Notes: generated from the letters alone by a model not told the origin. Shown: positions 53,499-63,480, counted from the first letter of the stretch. The stretch: DNA of 64,000 nucleotides from Acinetobacter bereziniae LMG 1003 = CIP 70.12 (GCF_000368925.1 NZ_KB849756.1:2291242-2355241), one strand, 5' to 3'. Numbers and translations are program-made.

Positions 53499-54506
53499 TT
53501 ATTCACCTGAGAGTGAACATTCAAAGTTGGTCCGATCCACAGTACAACGTGCTCGCTTAAGCACTGACATCATGGTTGGGTCATAGACTCCTTGTTTGGT
53601 CAATTCTAAGCGTGTATCCCGAAGTAGTTTTTGATAACGCTCTTTGTCCTCTTTACTTAAATTCAGACGATATTTATTTGGAATGCTTTCCTCTTGTTTT
53701 CTGACCATTTCAAACTGCTTTGGCATTTTTTTAAGGAACCATTCTCGAGATAGGTTACCAAAACCTGGAGAAAATTTACTGGTATTAAAAATCAAATCGG
53801 CAGTGACATTGAGTACAGGGAAGTTAAACATTGCCCCATTGCTACCTAAGCCTTTTGAAAGTTCTAAAGGTTTAAATGCATAAGCTGGCGCACCCACCAT
53901 ATCTACTTTGCCCTGATTAAACTTCACAATAAAATCTGAAATATCTGATAAAACAGGGATTGCGCCGACACGTTTTACTGCGGCGATCTGGGCTTTATCA
54001 TAGGACAATACGGCGAATTTCTTTCCGCGTCCTTTTTCAATGGTGTTAATCGATCTATCATTCACAAAAATATAAGCAGGACCGATTTGAGCGATACCCC
54101 CCACTTCATACTCCACACCGTTGATTGTTGATTTCAGTCGTTGCGTGTTTCTTTTATCTAAAACGAAATTAATGGCTTTTAAGGCGATGGCATTGTTTGG
54201 AACGCCACCAAGCGCATCAATAGAACCAGCAAATTTATTAAATTGGCGTGCTCGCATTGCTGTTAAAAAGACAGCATCACATTTACCACTTTGGAAGTCT
54301 CGTTCTGCCATTTCTTCATTTTGATAAGCAATCAGCTGTATATCGGTATTCCACGCTTTTGCAGCGAGTGCCCATTCCTCCATCATTTTATAAGATTCAC
54401 CAGCTTTTCCTAATAAGTCAAATACACAGACATCCTGTTTAGCTTGAGAAGCGCTTGATAATCCTAATAATGCGAGTGATGTAAAAGCAATAAATCCCTT
54501 TTTCAT
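53499..54506 (-). CDS. AdeT1/AdeT2-like periplasmic solute-binding protein (paralog 4)
   Basis: The 335-residue protein has a signal peptide (cut after SQA), mature start KQDVCVFDLLGKAGESYK and end RARCTVDRTNFECSLSGE. It is closest to paralog 2 (8078), sharing identical blocks at both ends and similar DNA. AAGGATAT precedes ATG 54506. No permease gene of its own is adjacent. The tau transporter next to it on the other strand has its own binding protein of a different family. Ligand unknown. Confidence 0.86.
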   Translation of the reverse strand: MKKGFIAFTSLALLGLSSASQAKQDVCVFDLLGKAGESYKMMEEWALAAKAWNTDIQLIAYQNEEMAERDFQSGKCDAVFLTAMRARQFNKFAGSIDALGGVPNNAIALKAINFVLDKRNTQRLKSTINGVEYEVGGIAQIGPAYIFVNDRSINTIEKGRGKKFAVLSYDKAQIAAVKRVGAIPVLSDISDFIVKFNQGKVDMVGAPAYAFKPLELSKGLGSNGAMFNFPVLNVTADLIFNTSKFSPGFGNLSREWFLKKMPKQFEMVRKQEESIPNKYRLNLSKEDKERYQKLLRDTRLELTKQGVYDPTMMSVLKRARCTVDRTNFECSLSGE

Positions 54507-54864
54507 GTTATATCCTTATAGCTAAAAAGTGCTTTATTTATAATCAATATAGTAATTTTATTTAGATAAAAATAGAGCTTTTGCTCTATTTCCGATGAAT
54601 AAACCATTGAAAGTGTTACTTAATGTGATTTAATTTTCACTTTATTATTTTAGTGAGATGTGTTTTATATTTTTCATGTGTTGCTGTGATTAAATAAAAA
54701 CTCTCTAGTTTTGATCTAGATATCTATTCACAGTGAAAAGATCAATTTTATTAATGAAAAAAGTGAATAAGTAAATCTAAAAAACATATTTTTAATAATA
54801 TACAAAAACCTTACCATAAGGCAGATTCTCTTCTTTTTCCATTGATTGTCAGCTTATATTCATC
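54507..54864. other. Divergent AT-rich region with a 9-bp hairpin
   Basis: The gap between AdeT-like gene 4 and tauA holds AAATAGAGC-TTTT-GCTCTATTT (54570-54591 region). On the minus strand this stem is followed by TTTTTATC and would act as an attenuator in the AdeT-like leader. Nothing else was recognised; both promoters must lie here. Confidence 0.45.
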
Positions 54865-55854
54865 ATGAAATTTCAGCAGCTTATTTTACTTTGCTCGTCT
54901 TTAGCTATGTTTAGCTATAGTGGTTGGGTAAATGCACGTCCAATTGTGATTGGTTATCAAACCAATATAGAGCCTGCCAAAGTTGCACAGGCTGATGGTG
55001 TATATGACAAAGTGATTGGAGAAAAACTGGATTGGCGCTTATTTAACAGTGGTGCTGAAGTTTTAACTGCTTTGGCTTCAGGCTCTGTAGATATTGCTTT
55101 GATTGGATCTAGTCCTTTAGGCGCTGCTGTTGCCAATAACTTGCCAATAGATGTGTTTTTGATTTCAACAGATTTAAAAAGTGCAGAAGCCTTGGTGGTC
55201 AGAAATGGTTCTGGTATCCATCATCCGCAAGATTTGATTGGGAAAAAAGTGGCTACGCCATTTGCTTCGACTTCGCACTACAGTTTATTGGGCGCATTGC
55301 AACACTGGAATATTAAACCCAATCAGATTCGGTTGTTGAACCTCAAGCCTGCTGAAATTAATGCGGCATGGCGTCGAGGAGATATCGATGCCGCTTTTGT
55401 ATGGTCTCCAGCACTTGCCAATATCAAAAAAACAGGCAAGGTGATGACGGATGCAGGGCAGGTTGGGCAATGGGGTTCGCCTACATTTGAAGTTTGGGTC
55501 GCACGTAAGGATTTTGCGCAAAAGCATCCTGAAGTACTCAGCAAATTTTCCTCGGTGACTTTGAATTACTATGATGCTTACAACCGTAATAAGCGCCATT
55601 GGACTGCAAACTCAGCCGAAGTACAAAAAATTGCCAAAATTACCGGAGTTGATGCGCAAGATGTTCCAACGCTTCTTGCAGGGGCAGAATATCCTGATCG
55701 TCAAGCACAACTAAGCCCACAGTATTTAGGTGGGCGAACTACACAAAATATTGCCAATGCGGTTAACTTTTTGAAAGTACAGGGCTTGGTTAAAAAGGTC
55801 TCACCAAATTATCAACAATTTATTAACACTCGTTTTATCAACGCGTCAAAATAG
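54865..55854 (+). CDS. tauA: Taurine ABC transporter substrate-binding protein
   Basis: The 329-residue protein has a signal peptide (cut near NARP) and the TauA/SsuA fold: IVIGYQTNIEPAKVAQADGVYDK, ALASGSVDIALIGSSPLGAAV and DAAFVWSPALANIKKTG. It captures taurine in the periplasm for TauBC. The tauABCD order supports taurine rather than other sulfonates. First gene of the operon. Confidence 0.95.
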   Translation: MKFQQLILLCSSLAMFSYSGWVNARPIVIGYQTNIEPAKVAQADGVYDKVIGEKLDWRLFNSGAEVLTALASGSVDIALIGSSPLGAAVANNLPIDVFLISTDLKSAEALVVRNGSGIHHPQDLIGKKVATPFASTSHYSLLGALQHWNIKPNQIRLLNLKPAEINAAWRRGDIDAAFVWSPALANIKKTGKVMTDAGQVGQWGSPTFEVWVARKDFAQKHPEVLSKFSSVTLNYYDAYNRNKRHWTANSAEVQKIAKITGVDAQDVPTLLAGAEYPDRQAQLSPQYLGGRTTQNIANAVNFLKVQGLVKKVSPNYQQFINTRFINASK

Positions 55855-55872
55855 AAATCGGGACTATTCATC

Positions 55873-56694
55873 ATGGCTGTATTGACTGTAGAACACGTAC
55901 AAGCACAGTACCCAGGTGCTGAGCAACCGGTACTTCAAGATGTGTCATTTCAATTGGGCTCCGAACAACTCATGGTTGCTTTGGGGGCGTCGGGAAGTGG
56001 TAAGACCACATTATTAAACTTGATTGCAGGTTTTACCCATCCCCAAGCAGGAAATATCAAGCTTGATGGAGAAAGTATTGTTGCACCAAGTCGTGATCGT
56101 GGTGTGGTGTTCCAAGATGATGTTTTGCTGCCTTGGCAGAATGTTGAGGATAATATTGCTTTTGGTTTAGAACTGGCAGGTATTGATAAAAAAACACGTC
56201 AAATGCGGGCGCATGAATTATTGAAACTGGTCAATTTAGACGGGTTTGGACAGCGTCATATTTGGGAGCTTTCAGGCGGTCAACGGCAACGAGTTGGATT
56301 AGCACGCGCTTTGGCTTCAGATCCTAAAATTCTACTGATGGATGAACCGTTCGGTGCTTTAGATGCTTTTATACGCGAACAAATGCAGTGTTTGTTGTTA
56401 GATGTATGGAAAAGTACGGCAAAACCAACTTTCTTAATCACTCATGATATTGAAGAAGCAGTTTTCCTTGCGACAGATCTGATTATTTTAGCACCTAATC
56501 CTGGACGAATTGTCGAGCGATTAACACTGGACTTTGCAAAAAGATATGCCAGTGGTGAGTCAGCAAGGAGTATCAAATCAGATCCAAAATTTATTGAAAT
56601 GCGTGAGCATGTGTTGAGTCGTGTATTTATTCAAAATCATCAAGAGCAATCTCACTCATCTCAACAAACGTCAGCTCAAGGGCAAAAGGTGTAA
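55873..56694 (+). CDS. tauB: Taurine ABC transporter ATP-binding protein
   Basis: The 273-residue ATPase has Walker A GASGSGKT, the Q-loop FQDDVLLPWQ, the signature LSGGQRQRVGLARAL, Walker B ILLMDEPFGALD and the switch His in LITHDIEEA. It energises taurine import. It lies 18 bases after tauA, and its stop overlaps the tauC start by one base. Confidence 0.96.
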   Translation: MAVLTVEHVQAQYPGAEQPVLQDVSFQLGSEQLMVALGASGSGKTTLLNLIAGFTHPQAGNIKLDGESIVAPSRDRGVVFQDDVLLPWQNVEDNIAFGLELAGIDKKTRQMRAHELLKLVNLDGFGQRHIWELSGGQRQRVGLARALASDPKILLMDEPFGALDAFIREQMQCLLLDVWKSTAKPTFLITHDIEEAVFLATDLIILAPNPGRIVERLTLDFAKRYASGESARSIKSDPKFIEMREHVLSRVFIQNHQEQSHSSQQTSAQGQKV

Positions 56695-57536
56695 TGATGA
56701 CAGCACAATTAGACCCTAAATTAATGACCTCGGCGCAATCACAGCCCCAAAAAAATAATGTTCCACGTGAAGTGAATATTACCTTGATCAGTAGCATGAC
56801 AATTGTGGTATTGCTTGCAATTTGGTGGTTTGTCACTGCTGTAGGTTGGATTGATGCTTTGTTTTTGCCATCACCAGTTGCAGTATTAGACCGCTTGCAA
56901 GATTTGATGACCAATGGCTATATGAGTATCAGCTTATGGAGCCATATTGGCGCAAGCTTAGGTCGTATTGGCACGGCTTTGGTTGCTGCTGTAATTACGG
57001 CTATTCCTGTGGGAATTGCAATAGGTCGAAATAAAGTAATACGTGGTGTTGTCGATCCAATCATCGAATTTTACCGTCCAATTCCCCCTTTGGCTTATTT
57101 GCCTTTGATCGTAATTTGGTGTGGTATTGGTGAGTTATCTAAAGTTTTATTGATTTATCTTGCGATTTTTGCCCCGATTGTTATCGCAACGGCAACAGGC
57201 GTACGTTCGGTCGACCAAGCAAAAATTCGTGCTGCACAGTCTTTGGGTGCAACGCCATTGCAAATTATTCAACATGTGGTTTTACCGAGTGCTTTACCTG
57301 GCATTTTAACAGGTATTCGTATTGGACTTGGCGTGGGGTGGTCAACATTGGTTGCTGCTGAGTTGGTTGGTGCTTCAGAAGGTTTAGGCTTTATGGTGCA
57401 ATCATCGTCACAACTTTTGGCAACAGATGTTGTGATTGTGGGTATTTTGATTATTGCTGTGATTGCCTTTGCACTGGAAATTGGATTACGCCGTTTGCAA
57501 AAGAAATTGGTTCCTTGGGATAAACAAGCTCACTAA
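56694..57536 (+). CDS. tauC: Taurine ABC transporter permease
   Basis: The 280-residue permease has six membrane helices and the EAA-type loop GVRSVDQAKIRAAQSLGATPLQII that contacts TauB. ATG 56694 overlaps the tauB stop (TAATG); ATG 56697 is an alternative. A half-parS word lies at 56759-56774 but is not a full site. Confidence 0.95.
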   Translation: MMTAQLDPKLMTSAQSQPQKNNVPREVNITLISSMTIVVLLAIWWFVTAVGWIDALFLPSPVAVLDRLQDLMTNGYMSISLWSHIGASLGRIGTALVAAVITAIPVGIAIGRNKVIRGVVDPIIEFYRPIPPLAYLPLIVIWCGIGELSKVLLIYLAIFAPIVIATATGVRSVDQAKIRAAQSLGATPLQIIQHVVLPSALPGILTGIRIGLGVGWSTLVAAELVGASEGLGFMVQSSSQLLATDVVIVGILIIAVIAFALEIGLRRLQKKLVPWDKQAH

Positions 57537-57670
57537 GCGCTTTGATTTAAATCTTTGTGGGCATGTTGGCAAGATTGATAAAAACGCAATCGCCCTCAAA
57601 TTGATTATTGTATTTTTAAAGCTTTAATAATGATTTGCCTTTAAAACATCGTGAGATGATCGAGGAAGAA

Positions 57671-58534
57671 ATGAACGCTGTTGTATCAAATACTTTTAAA
57701 ATTACACCATTGAATCCTACTATTGGTGCTGTGATTGAAGGGATTAATTTTAATCAAGCTTTGACGCCTGAAGAAAAGACATTGATCGAAACAGCATTGC
57801 TAAAACATCAGGTTATTTTTTTTAGAAATCAGCCGATGACAGCTCAGCAACATGCTGCTTTCGCTCGACAGTTTGGACAGTTACATATTCATCCCATTTA
57901 TCCAAATATTCCAGAACAACCAGAAATTATGGTTTTGGATACCGAATTAAATGATTTGCGTGATAATGCACTGTGGCATACCGATGTCACTTTCCTTGAA
58001 GAACCTGCAATGGGTGCAATTTTGAGTGCGAAGAAAGTTCCAGCATGGGGTGGCGATACACTCTGGTCAAGTGGTACGGCAGCGTTTGAAGCATTGTCTC
58101 AACCAATGCAAGAGATGTTATCGGGTTTAACCGCAACACATGATATTGCACGTTCATTTCCGATAGATCGCTTTGGTGGTGACCCAGCAGAGTTGGAAAA
58201 GTTAGAAGCAGCCAAGAAAAAGCATCCACCGATTAGCCATCCTGTGATTCGTACTCATCCCATTACAGGTCGTAAAGCCTTATTTGTGAGTGAGGGGTTT
58301 ACAACACGAATCAATGAATTAGAAGCCAAAGAAAGTGATGCAGTTTTGAAAATGTTGTTTGAGCATATTCAAAAACCTGAGTTTGTGGTGCGTTGGTCTT
58401 GGCAAGCCAATGATGTTGCATTTTGGGACAATCGTTGTACTTTCCACTATGCAGTTGATGATTATCGCCCACAGCACCGGGTTATGAATCGAGCAACATT
58501 GATGGGTGATCGACCATTTTATCAAGCAGATTAA
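57671..58534 (+). CDS. tauD: Taurine dioxygenase
   Basis: TauD is an Fe(II)/2-oxoglutarate oxygenase that frees sulfite from taurine. The iron ligands appear as WHTDVTF (His, Asp) and the distal His in CTFHYAVDDY; the following HRVMNR holds the 2-oxoglutarate Arg. ATG 57671 with GAGGAAG upstream gives 287 residues. It is 134 bases after tauC and ends in a terminator. With tauABC it provides sulfur from taurine, usually on sulfate limitation. Confidence 0.96.
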   Translation: MNAVVSNTFKITPLNPTIGAVIEGINFNQALTPEEKTLIETALLKHQVIFFRNQPMTAQQHAAFARQFGQLHIHPIYPNIPEQPEIMVLDTELNDLRDNALWHTDVTFLEEPAMGAILSAKKVPAWGGDTLWSSGTAAFEALSQPMQEMLSGLTATHDIARSFPIDRFGGDPAELEKLEAAKKKHPPISHPVIRTHPITGRKALFVSEGFTTRINELEAKESDAVLKMLFEHIQKPEFVVRWSWQANDVAFWDNRCTFHYAVDDYRPQHRVMNRATLMGDRPFYQAD

Positions 58535-58546
58535 GTTTCCACCGTT

Positions 58547-58576
58547 AAAAACCAATCAGATTCGATTGGTTTTTTT
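58547..58576 (+). terminator. Intrinsic terminator of tauABCD
   Basis: AAAAACCAATC (58547-58557) pairs with GATTGGTTTTT (58564-58574), then more T. Confidence 0.9.
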
Positions 58577-58839
58577 ACGTTTGAATGTATTAAATTTAAA
58601 ATCAATAAAAATCATAAATTTACATAATTGTTTTAGCAATAAATATAATAAAGCTATTTAAAAACTAAGACGGTACATTCAGACTGGTACAAGGTTTTTG
58701 TGATTAAAAGCATTAAACTATTTGGAAATTCAAGATTTCAATGTAGGTTTTTTATGTGAAAAATGTTTAATTATTCATCAAAATTAAATAAACGATCAAC
58801 ATACTAAACAAGAATAATTTATTGCTTGTTGGAAATATC

Positions 58840-60741
58840 ATGTTGATTAATAATAAAAAGCAAATCTTTTTGCTGAGTATGCTTTCTACGTTGCTGGTGG
58901 CATGTAATGATGATAATGATCATTCAAATGTTGATCAACCTGTAGAAGCAAAACCATTAGAGTTAAACATCCTACATATAAATGACCACCATTCACATTT
59001 AGATGAAGAAAGTATTAAATTTAAAACCAATGTGGGGACAGGGGACGAAGAATTCAGTGTTACAAGTGGTGGTTTTGCGCGTGTAGCCAGCTTAATTAAT
59101 CAACTTACAGCAGAAAAGAAAAACGCTTTTAAAATCCATGCAGGTGATGCCACCACTGGTGATTTGTACTATAACCTTACGGACGGTAAAGCAGATGCTG
59201 ATGCGATGAATACCGTTTGTTTTGATACATTTACCCCTGGAAATCATGAGTTCGATGCTAAGGATGATGGTTTAAAGAAATTTATTGGTTTCCTAGACCA
59301 AGGTACTTGTAAAGAAAAGACTCAAGTCCTGACTGCCAACGTAAGTTTCGGGGCATCTTCGCCATTATATAAAACCAACCGTATTTTAAAGTCACAAGTC
59401 TTTGAGAAAGATGGTGTTAAATTCGCAATTATTGGTTTAACTGTGGCGAAAAAAACCAAAAACTCTTCTCAGCCGAATGCTGATACATTATTTGCTGATG
59501 AAATCGAAACCGCACAACAAGAAATTAATCAATACAAAGCACAAGGCATCAAAAATATTATTCTACAAACCCATGTGGGATATGACCTCGATCAACAGTT
59601 GGCAAAATCACTTACAGATGTCGATGTGATCATTGGTGGCGATTCACATACTTTACTGGGTCCAGATGGCTTAAAAAAATATGGGATGACGCCTGAAGGT
59701 GCTTATCCGACTCAGCTACGCAATAAAGATGGTCAATTGGTCTGTGTGGCTCAAGCTTGGCAATATAGTTATATCGTGGGAGATCTCAATGTTAAGTTCG
59801 ACAAAAATGGTAATGTCGAAAGCTGTAGTGGTACGCCGCATGTTTTAATTGGAAATAATTTTACCCGTACAGCGAAAGATGCAAAAGCAGTCACCGAAAC
59901 AGAAAAACAAGCTATTCTGGCTCAATTTAAAACAGACAATGCACCGTTTACTGTGGTCACACCATTACAAAAGACTTTAGATGTTTTAAAACCCTATCAG
60001 GATCAAAAGAAAAGCTTTGCTCAAAAAATTGTAGGGCAGGCGACAGATAATCTATGCTCGCGCCGAGTACCAGGAACATTACGTGATGTAAACCGTTCTA
60101 CATTAGGAGATGTGTGTAATAAAAATACTCATGTCGATCAACATGGTGGTGATATTCAGCAAATTATTGCCGAAGCATTTTTACAACAAGGTAAAGTGTT
60201 TTTTGGTGCAGATATTTCCTTCCAAAATGGCGGTGGTGTCCGTGAAGATGTTGCTTTGGGCGATGTCACGGTCGGTAAAATTTATAATGTATTACCTTTT
60301 AAAAATACGTTGTTGCGTTTAGATTTGACCGGTGCTGAAGTTAAAGCAACACTCGAAGATGCGATCGACGGAGTGATTACCCAGAATAACACGGGAAGTT
60401 ATCCATACACGGGTGGTTTACGTTGGAATGTTGATTTCACAAAAGATAAAGGTCAGCGCCTCAGTCAAATACAAGTACGTAATGTAGCAGGACAATATGA
60501 AAATATTGATCTGAATAAAACCTATAAAGTGATCACCATTGATTTTCTTGCCAATGGTGGGGATTACTATACGACTTTAAAGACCATCGCTGGTGAGCGT
60601 CGTTTAGATGTCGGCTTAGATTATGCAGAGGCTTTTCTTAAATATGCCCAAGCTTTGACTGGTCAAGAAGGGCAAAAGAAAATTAATAAATTAGCAACGA
60701 CTGAATATAGTACTCAGCTATTTATAGATAAAGCGAAATAA
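58840..60741 (+). CDS. UshA-like 5'-nucleotidase lipoprotein
   Basis: The 633-residue protein has a lipoprotein signal ending LLVAC (Cys about residue 22). The metallophosphoesterase domain shows LHINDHHSH, GDATTGD, GNHEFD and GGDSHT for two metals. The C-terminal 5'-nucleotidase domain has FQNGGGVREDV and YPYTGGLRWNVDF for nucleoside binding. It would dephosphorylate nucleotides or hydrolyse nucleotide sugars in the envelope. ATG 58840 has GGAA upstream; the frame extends six codons more. The 263-nt gap before it shows only AT-rich sequence. Confidence 0.93.
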   Translation: MLINNKKQIFLLSMLSTLLVACNDDNDHSNVDQPVEAKPLELNILHINDHHSHLDEESIKFKTNVGTGDEEFSVTSGGFARVASLINQLTAEKKNAFKIHAGDATTGDLYYNLTDGKADADAMNTVCFDTFTPGNHEFDAKDDGLKKFIGFLDQGTCKEKTQVLTANVSFGASSPLYKTNRILKSQVFEKDGVKFAIIGLTVAKKTKNSSQPNADTLFADEIETAQQEINQYKAQGIKNIILQTHVGYDLDQQLAKSLTDVDVIIGGDSHTLLGPDGLKKYGMTPEGAYPTQLRNKDGQLVCVAQAWQYSYIVGDLNVKFDKNGNVESCSGTPHVLIGNNFTRTAKDAKAVTETEKQAILAQFKTDNAPFTVVTPLQKTLDVLKPYQDQKKSFAQKIVGQATDNLCSRRVPGTLRDVNRSTLGDVCNKNTHVDQHGGDIQQIIAEAFLQQGKVFFGADISFQNGGGVREDVALGDVTVGKIYNVLPFKNTLLRLDLTGAEVKATLEDAIDGVITQNNTGSYPYTGGLRWNVDFTKDKGQRLSQIQVRNVAGQYENIDLNKTYKVITIDFLANGGDYYTTLKTIAGERRLDVGLDYAEAFLKYAQALTGQEGQKKINKLATTEYSTQLFIDKAK

Positions 60742-60754
60742 CCTGAAAGACAAT

Positions 60755-60785
60755 AAAAAAATCTCGCTTAGGTGGGATTTTTTAT
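60755..60785 (+). terminator. Intrinsic terminator of the nucleotidase gene
   Basis: AATCTCGC pairs with GTGGGATT (two wobbles) around TTAG, flanked by A and T runs. Confidence 0.7.
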
Positions 60786-61356
60786 TTTTTCTGTCTAGGT
60801 AAAACCTTGATAGTCTTGAGGTTGATAGCGCATAGGAATTTCAAAACGTTTAAATTATCTTAGACGAAGAAAATGGATTGCTTTAAAAGAATAATGAAGG
60901 CTAAAAATCTAAGAAAGAATTGCAAAAATAGATGCTTCACATTAAAATGAGCCAAAATTTAGCCACGATGGCTTAAATAATCACAATGATGACCGTATTT
61001 TTTTCTTTCACTTGCCTTATTTGATCTTGTAACGTTGCCATTTGACAAGATTATAGACGACCACTGACTGGTTGCAGGATAACCATAATATCTTGATTAA
61101 ACCCAGCACATTTTAGACACCTGTTTGAAATGTAATTTGAATCTACATTTACATTCAATATTCGGGAGAACAATCATGTTGTTTAGCGTATTTCTTATTT
61201 TGGGCTTTCAATAGACCCCCATACATTTTAATCGTTTAAATTAAACGAACAAAAACCTTATTTTAAAGAATATACATGTTCTTCGGGATCGCTTTGCTTG
61301 TAAAAAATACAGACAAGCTAAAGCCAAACTCGGACATGAAAAGAAAAAGTGAAGAT
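60786..61356. other. Intergenic region with a 12-codon ORF
   Basis: No clear gene. One very short ORF (61176-61214, MLFSVFLILGFQ) has a strong ribosome site GGGAGAA 5 nt before its ATG. A minus-strand stretch around 60985-61110 reads like eroded coding sequence with a stop inside, but no family was recognised. Confidence 0.35.
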
Positions 61357-63480
61357 ATGAACGAATATATAAATCAACCTTTTGCACAAACGGTGCAACA
61401 TGTTGAGGTTGCGGATTTTGCTGAAATTTCTCCGATTGTAAAACTCTGGGCTTTTCGATTTTTGCTGGAGCTGGGAGGCGCAAAAGAATTTATTTCTGAT
61501 CATTGTTTTAGCCATCAATGGATTGCTAAGAAACTTGGTTTTTCAGAAGCATTACTTGCGGATCAATTTAATGAGCAAGCAGCTTATCAAGAACTCAATC
61601 AATTGCATAAAAGCATTCAGCAACAAAATTTATTGAATGCCTTTCAATTTAATGATGAGTTGCAATATAACTTGAAATTAATCCAGCAATTGCTGGATTT
61701 AAACGCTGTCGAAACAACGGTTTTAGGTTTTGTAGTGATGCTCAACAGTGAGCAACTTTTAGATGATGTCGCTGACACGATTGGTGAGCTCACGGCTTCT
61801 AAAACGATTCGTGCTTTGGCTGTGGTTTTAGATTTACCTTATGACGAGATCCGTCAAGCGCTGTCTGTACAAGGGCGTTTACATCGTAGTGGTTTGATCA
61901 GTGTGCAGCAGCACTATCGTAACTATTTACGTGGAAAACTGAATCTGGTCTCTAACCAATTGGCGGATAAATTATTGGTGAAAACCAATGATGTTATGGA
62001 TCTTTTTGTTGGCACGATCAATAAAAGTCATCCTGCTGAATTGACGCTTAGGGACTATCCTCATTTAGCCTCTGAATTGACCTTGTTGATGGCTTATCTA
62101 AAGCAAGTGAAACAGAATAAGCAAGAAGGTGTGAATATTTTTCTGTATGGCAGTTCTGGTACAGGCAAAACACAACTCTGTAAAACATTGGCACAAGAAA
62201 TGGGCGTACAGCTTTTTGAAATCTCCTGTGAAGATGAAGATGGTGATGCGATTTCAGCGACAGGGCGTTTATGTGCTTATCGCGCGGCACAATGTATTTT
62301 CGATAGCCAATCTGCTTTATTGATGTTTGATGAAGTGGAAGATGTGTTTAATGACACTGAAAACGGTGTCGGCATGAAAAGCACAGCGCAAAGTCGTAAG
62401 GCTTGGGTCAACAGGATATTAGAAAAAAATCGAACACCTACGATTTGGGTTTCAAACTCTGATCAGCTTGATCCTGCATTTATACGCCGTTTTGACATGG
62501 TGTTAGAAATAAAAGTCCCCCCTAAACAGCAACGGAGCAGCTTTATACAACAGCATTGTGGTGATGATCTCAATATGTTGTATCAACAAGCGTTTGCCAA
62601 TGTTGAACAACTTTCCCCTGCAATTTTACGTCGCAGTTATCGTGTTGCGAAAGTGGCACAGATGGAAAATGAAGGTTTAGTGGTACAGGAAAGCATGACT
62701 CAATTGGTTTCCAATACACTGAAAGCACAAGGGTATCAAGCGATTCGGTTGCAAGATAGCAATGCATTACCCAAATTCTATGACTTGGCTTATATCAACT
62801 GTAAGTCAAATCTTGCTGAAATCACAACAGGGATACAGCAACATGGTTTCGGACGTTTATGTCTATATGGTGCATCTGGAACGGGTAAGACCGCATTTGC
62901 AAGATGGCTTTCTGAACGTATCAATCGACCATTACTGATTAAGCGTGGCTCAGATTTGATTTCAGCTTGGGTGGGGGAAACAGAAAAAAATCTTGCAAAT
63001 GCTTTTCAGGAAGCGGAAGAGATGCAAGCTGTTTTACTCTTGGATGAAGTAGATGGTTTGTTACAAGACCGTCGTCAAGCAACACGTTCTTGGGAAGTTT
63101 CTCAAGTAAATGAGTTTTTGGTTCAAATGGAAAGCTTTAATGGTGTTATGGTTGCAACAACCAATCGTTTTGATGAGTTGGATCAGGCAGCAATGCGCCG
63201 TTTTGACTTTAAGATGCATTTTGATTTTTTAAATTATGCTCAACGCTTGGCTTTGTTGGAAAACGTTTGTACCCAACTGAAGCTTGTTGTGCATGAGTCA
63301 GAGATAAAGTCTAAGTTATATGCTCTAGATCGTTTAAGTGCTGGAGACTTTGCAGTGATTGTACGACAGTCCTGTTTTCATCCGTTTGAAAGTGTGAATG
63401 CGGTTGTGCAGCATCTTGCCGATGAAATGGCTGCCAAATATAAAAGCTCACAAAGTATTGGATTTACCGCATCGACTTGA
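61357..63480 (+). CDS. Tandem AAA-domain ATPase, function unknown
   Basis: The product has about 707 residues from ATG 61357 (starting MNEYINQPFAQTV). ATGs at 61336 and 61276 are possible starts. An N-terminal helical region of about 260 residues is unlike known adaptors. AAA module 1 has GSSGTGKT, Walker B ALLMFDEVE, sensor Asn in WVSNSDQLD and the RRFD finger. Module 2 has GASGTGKT, VLLLDEVDG, ATTNRFDELD and MRRFD. Both sites look catalytically intact, which is typical of CDC48-like unfoldases, but no Cdc48 N domain is seen. It is monocistronic, just before the putative rRNA operon. No substrate can be suggested. Confidence 0.88.
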   Translation: MNEYINQPFAQTVQHVEVADFAEISPIVKLWAFRFLLELGGAKEFISDHCFSHQWIAKKLGFSEALLADQFNEQAAYQELNQLHKSIQQQNLLNAFQFNDELQYNLKLIQQLLDLNAVETTVLGFVVMLNSEQLLDDVADTIGELTASKTIRALAVVLDLPYDEIRQALSVQGRLHRSGLISVQQHYRNYLRGKLNLVSNQLADKLLVKTNDVMDLFVGTINKSHPAELTLRDYPHLASELTLLMAYLKQVKQNKQEGVNIFLYGSSGTGKTQLCKTLAQEMGVQLFEISCEDEDGDAISATGRLCAYRAAQCIFDSQSALLMFDEVEDVFNDTENGVGMKSTAQSRKAWVNRILEKNRTPTIWVSNSDQLDPAFIRRFDMVLEIKVPPKQQRSSFIQQHCGDDLNMLYQQAFANVEQLSPAILRRSYRVAKVAQMENEGLVVQESMTQLVSNTLKAQGYQAIRLQDSNALPKFYDLAYINCKSNLAEITTGIQQHGFGRLCLYGASGTGKTAFARWLSERINRPLLIKRGSDLISAWVGETEKNLANAFQEAEEMQAVLLLDEVDGLLQDRRQATRSWEVSQVNEFLVQMESFNGVMVATTNRFDELDQAAMRRFDFKMHFDFLNYAQRLALLENVCTQLKLVVHESEIKSKLYALDRLSAGDFAVIVRQSCFHPFESVNAVVQHLADEMAAKYKSSQSIGFTAST

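Noticed and set aside
56759..56774. A CACGTG word in tauC resembling parS
   Set aside because: Only the left half (TGTTCCAC) matches; the last three bases of the right half all differ.
60985..61110. Possible remnant of a minus-strand gene
   Set aside because: A short readable stretch is broken by a stop, and no family was recognised; too weak to call a pseudogene.
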